From Aquimarina mycalae (lineage in GTDB: Bacteria > Bacteroidota > Bacteroidia > Flavobacteriales > Flavobacteriaceae), in NCBI RefSeq assembly GCF_029906345.1, contig NZ_JARYGY010000005.1, positions 372,001 through 436,000 of the forward strand: a DNA stretch of 64,000 nucleotides. Reading direction: 5' to 3'. A program made the position numbers and the translations under genes. The notes beneath the pieces were generated by a model that saw only the letters and a program-made list of their open reading frames with translations, ran no database searches and had not been told where the DNA came from. How positions within the stretch are numbered: the stretch's first letter is position 1; every line of letters begins with the position of its first letter. Shown in pieces: positions 62,329-64,000 of this stretch.

Positions 62329-63690
62329 ATGAATAACGAACATAATCCCATAGCGCAATTAATTACAACAATTCAGCAAAAATGGATTGATGAAGTAAGC
62401 CCTTATAATCACATTCAATTGGTTCGATGGTTAATAAAACCTGATCAAGCAAGATTATATGAAGGTTTTTTACGCTTAGAATCTACTCCTAACGGAGGTT
62501 TACCAGATGTTCCTATAGTATTACTTACCGCTTTTGAGAACAAAGAAACGCATAGTGAAAAATTAATAAAAGACTGGATAGACACATTCAAAAAAGATGA
62601 AAAACTGCAACAGAATCTCGATTCCAGAAATTTAACGTTCGACTGGGATGTTGCAGAATATGAAACAAAGCTCAAAAACGAAAATACAGATTGTAATGTA
62701 TTGTTATTAGAAATGCTAAGTACTTTTCAAAAAGCAATGCCGAATCCACAATTACACTTGGCATTATCTCTCTATCCTTATTCTATTGAAGAAACTAAAG
62801 AATATGGAAAATGGATTGATATACTCATACAATTAGGGTTGCCCGACAAAGTACGATTGATGTTTTTTGACTATGTAGAGGAACGACATTTTGATCAACT
62901 TACAAAAGCGCATCGTGATATTTCAAAATCATTAGCAGTTCCTTTAGATCTTCAAGGGGCAATCAATAAAATAGCTGCCGCTGGAGACCCAAATGATCCT
63001 GAAGTGCAATTTAGACAATGTATGATCGAAATGTCTAAAAGCGTTACTAAAAAGAATCTACCCAGACTTAATGATTGGGGAAAGAAAGGGTTAATGATCA
63101 CACAAAAATCTGGAAGTAAATCTGCTTTTGCAACTGCTCATGTGATTTATGCAGGAATGCTTTTTAATTTTAAAGAATATAAAATTATAGAAGAGTTACT
63201 TCAAAAAGGGTTAGCTATTGCCAAACAAGGATTATCCAGTGGTGAGGACACCTGTAAACCAATTATCATTCAGAGTTATGGATATCAAGCAAGTTGTAAA
63301 CAGCTACAAAAACAAAAAGATGTTGCAGCAGATTTGTTCTGTAAACAAGCCAACACCTCTATTGAGTTTGGTTTTGGTCCGCAAGCATTGACAGCTTGGT
63401 GGTTGGGATATAATGTTATTAAAAAAAGAGATAAGAAGAGATATTCAGACATTGTTACTGAAGCATACCAATACGGTGTTTCGTTAGCACCAGAAATGAT
63501 AAAATCAACCTGTATGGCGTATATCGCTGCAGATTATTACAACATCTGTGAGAAAAACAGAAATACAGAAGCATGCGAATCTATAGACATCTTTATGACA
63601 GAAATTGAAGAAGAAGGTTGGAGAGAAAAAGTCGAAGAGCATCGCAAAGAAATGGAAAAAAAGAGTCTTTCAATTTTAAACTGGTTCTAG
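62329..63690 (+). CDS. Putative T6SS effector-loading adaptor
   Basis: A 453-residue soluble protein placed between VgrG2 and the PAAR-containing toxin. The N-terminal third (WLIKPDQARLYEGFLRLES, about residues 34-52) reads as an alpha/beta domain. The C-terminal two thirds (about 215-450) are helical pairs like TPR or SEL1 repeats (CMIEMSKSV, AHVIYAGMLFNFKEYKIIEE). In other T6SS loci a dedicated chaperone (EagR or DUF4123 type) sits in this very place; this protein has neither fold visibly, but its position and helical repeats suggest the same job. Family not recognised. Confidence 0.6.
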   Translation: MNNEHNPIAQLITTIQQKWIDEVSPYNHIQLVRWLIKPDQARLYEGFLRLESTPNGGLPDVPIVLLTAFENKETHSEKLIKDWIDTFKKDEKLQQNLDSRNLTFDWDVAEYETKLKNENTDCNVLLLEMLSTFQKAMPNPQLHLALSLYPYSIEETKEYGKWIDILIQLGLPDKVRLMFFDYVEERHFDQLTKAHRDISKSLAVPLDLQGAINKIAAAGDPNDPEVQFRQCMIEMSKSVTKKNLPRLNDWGKKGLMITQKSGSKSAFATAHVIYAGMLFNFKEYKIIEELLQKGLAIAKQGLSSGEDTCKPIIIQSYGYQASCKQLQKQKDVAADLFCKQANTSIEFGFGPQALTAWWLGYNVIKKRDKKRYSDIVTEAYQYGVSLAPEMIKSTCMAYIAADYYNICEKNRNTEACESIDIFMTEIEEEGWREKVEEHRKEMEKKSLSILNWF

Positions 63691-63692
63691 AT

Positions 63693-64000
63693 ATGTTATT
63701 AGCAAGTAAACATTTTACCCCTGTTATTGGAATTGATATACATATCGTAATCATTCCTCCTGGAGTCCCAGTACCTATACCTCATCCGTATATCGGAATG
63801 GTAATAGATCCTATGGACTATGTTCCTATAATAGGTTCTACAGTAAATGTAAATTGTGTTCCTAAAGGAAATAGCGGTACTGCTGGAATGATTGGTACGA
63901 TGATCCATATCCCAATGGGTGGACCTTTTGCAATGGCTCCAATGATAGGTCATGACTCCATGAACTTTTTTGGAAGCACAAAAGTTAGCGCAGAAGATGC
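63693..64000 (+). CDS. N-terminal PAAR part of a large toxin, probably Rhs (cut by window edge)
   Basis: An open frame from the ATG at 63693 to the edge, 102 codons visible. It begins with the PAAR-type start of Rhs and related polymorphic toxins: HFTPVIGIDIHIVIIPPGVP (residues 7-26), then PHPYIGMVIDPMDYVP, HIPMGGPFAMAPMIGHDSMN and FFGSTKVSAED. It lies 3 bp after the adaptor-like gene. The remaining YD-repeat barrel and the toxic C-terminus would lie to the right; the immunity gene should follow there. Confidence 0.82.
   Translation, partial: MLLASKHFTPVIGIDIHIVIIPPGVPVPIPHPYIGMVIDPMDYVPIIGSTVNVNCVPKGNSGTAGMIGTMIHIPMGGPFAMAPMIGHDSMNFFGSTKVSAED

Noticed and set aside
37735..64000. Phage or eCIS (contractile injection) island
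   Set aside because: Separate Hcp genes, TssK, TssN and TssO-like membrane proteins and VgrG pairs fit T6SS; no capsid, portal, integrase or eCIS ATPase gene was seen.
1..64000. Insertion sequences or integrase genes
   Set aside because: No transposase or recombinase pattern (DDE, tyrosine or serine type) was recognised in any frame.

Overview
The window is AT-rich DNA from a marine-type Flavobacteriia bacterium (phylum Bacteroidota). This rests on a SusC-type TonB-dependent transporter, bacillithiol synthesis (BshB1), a CcsB-CcsA fusion, many TAnnTTTG -7 promoter boxes, and a Bacteroidota-type (subtype iii) type VI secretion system (T6SS). An Aquimarina-like genus is possible, but that is inference from gene style only.

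Layout. 1-7.7 kb (minus strand): a nutrient-uptake locus with a sodium/solute symporter, a membrane-anchored propeller/HTH regulator that starts with TTG directly after the symporter stop, and a SusC receptor cut by the left edge. 7.9-13.7 kb: cytochrome c biogenesis (CcsBA), a DUF2520 protein, a KdsC-like phosphatase, RdgB and a CPBP membrane protein. 13.7-14.75 kb: no protein genes, but three tandem minus-strand units. Each has a TATCGA-N16-TCGATA-like inverted repeat, about 50 bp, a TACTTTTG promoter box, about 140 nt of transcript and a GCCTC/GAGGC intrinsic terminator; I read them as a family of small RNAs. 14.8-37.7 kb: mostly chromosomal housekeeping, including NhaC, thioesterase, nitroreductase, a DegT aminotransferase, RibB with a decayed RibA half, LptF/G, LolA, FtsK, DgkA, Tpx, a thioredoxin/peroxiredoxin group, a hybrid histidine kinase, a Cys/Met PLP enzyme with BshB1, tRNA-His, tRNA-Ser, an M28 peptidase, a membrane LytTR regulator and an M61 peptidase.

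37.7 kb to the right edge is a T6SS-iii island. The minus-strand arm encodes TssE, TssF, a PKD protein (TssP candidate), TssK and TssO. The divergent plus-strand arm starts with a NlpC/P60 lipoprotein, then TssG, TssN and two TssD (Hcp) tube proteins. Cargo modules follow: (a) a lysozyme-like effector candidate with a lipoprotein immunity candidate; (b) VgrG1, a DUF2931 lipoprotein, a Tle1-like phospholipase, an unknown 295-residue protein, a DUF4280 PAAR-like tip, a 1,084-residue VasX-like pore-forming effector candidate and two tandem membrane proteins that look like its immunity factors; (c) VgrG2, a putative adaptor and the PAAR-containing start of a large toxin, probably Rhs, cut by the right edge. 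Sheath (TssB/TssC), ClpV (TssH), TssQ and TssR were not seen here and must lie elsewhere if the system works.

The observations I rate highest are the VasX-like effector with its duplicated-tail immunity pair, the tandem small-RNA array with its phased upstream element, and the muramidase-like effector/lipoprotein pair. All functional assignments come from reading sequence motifs; no database search was run.
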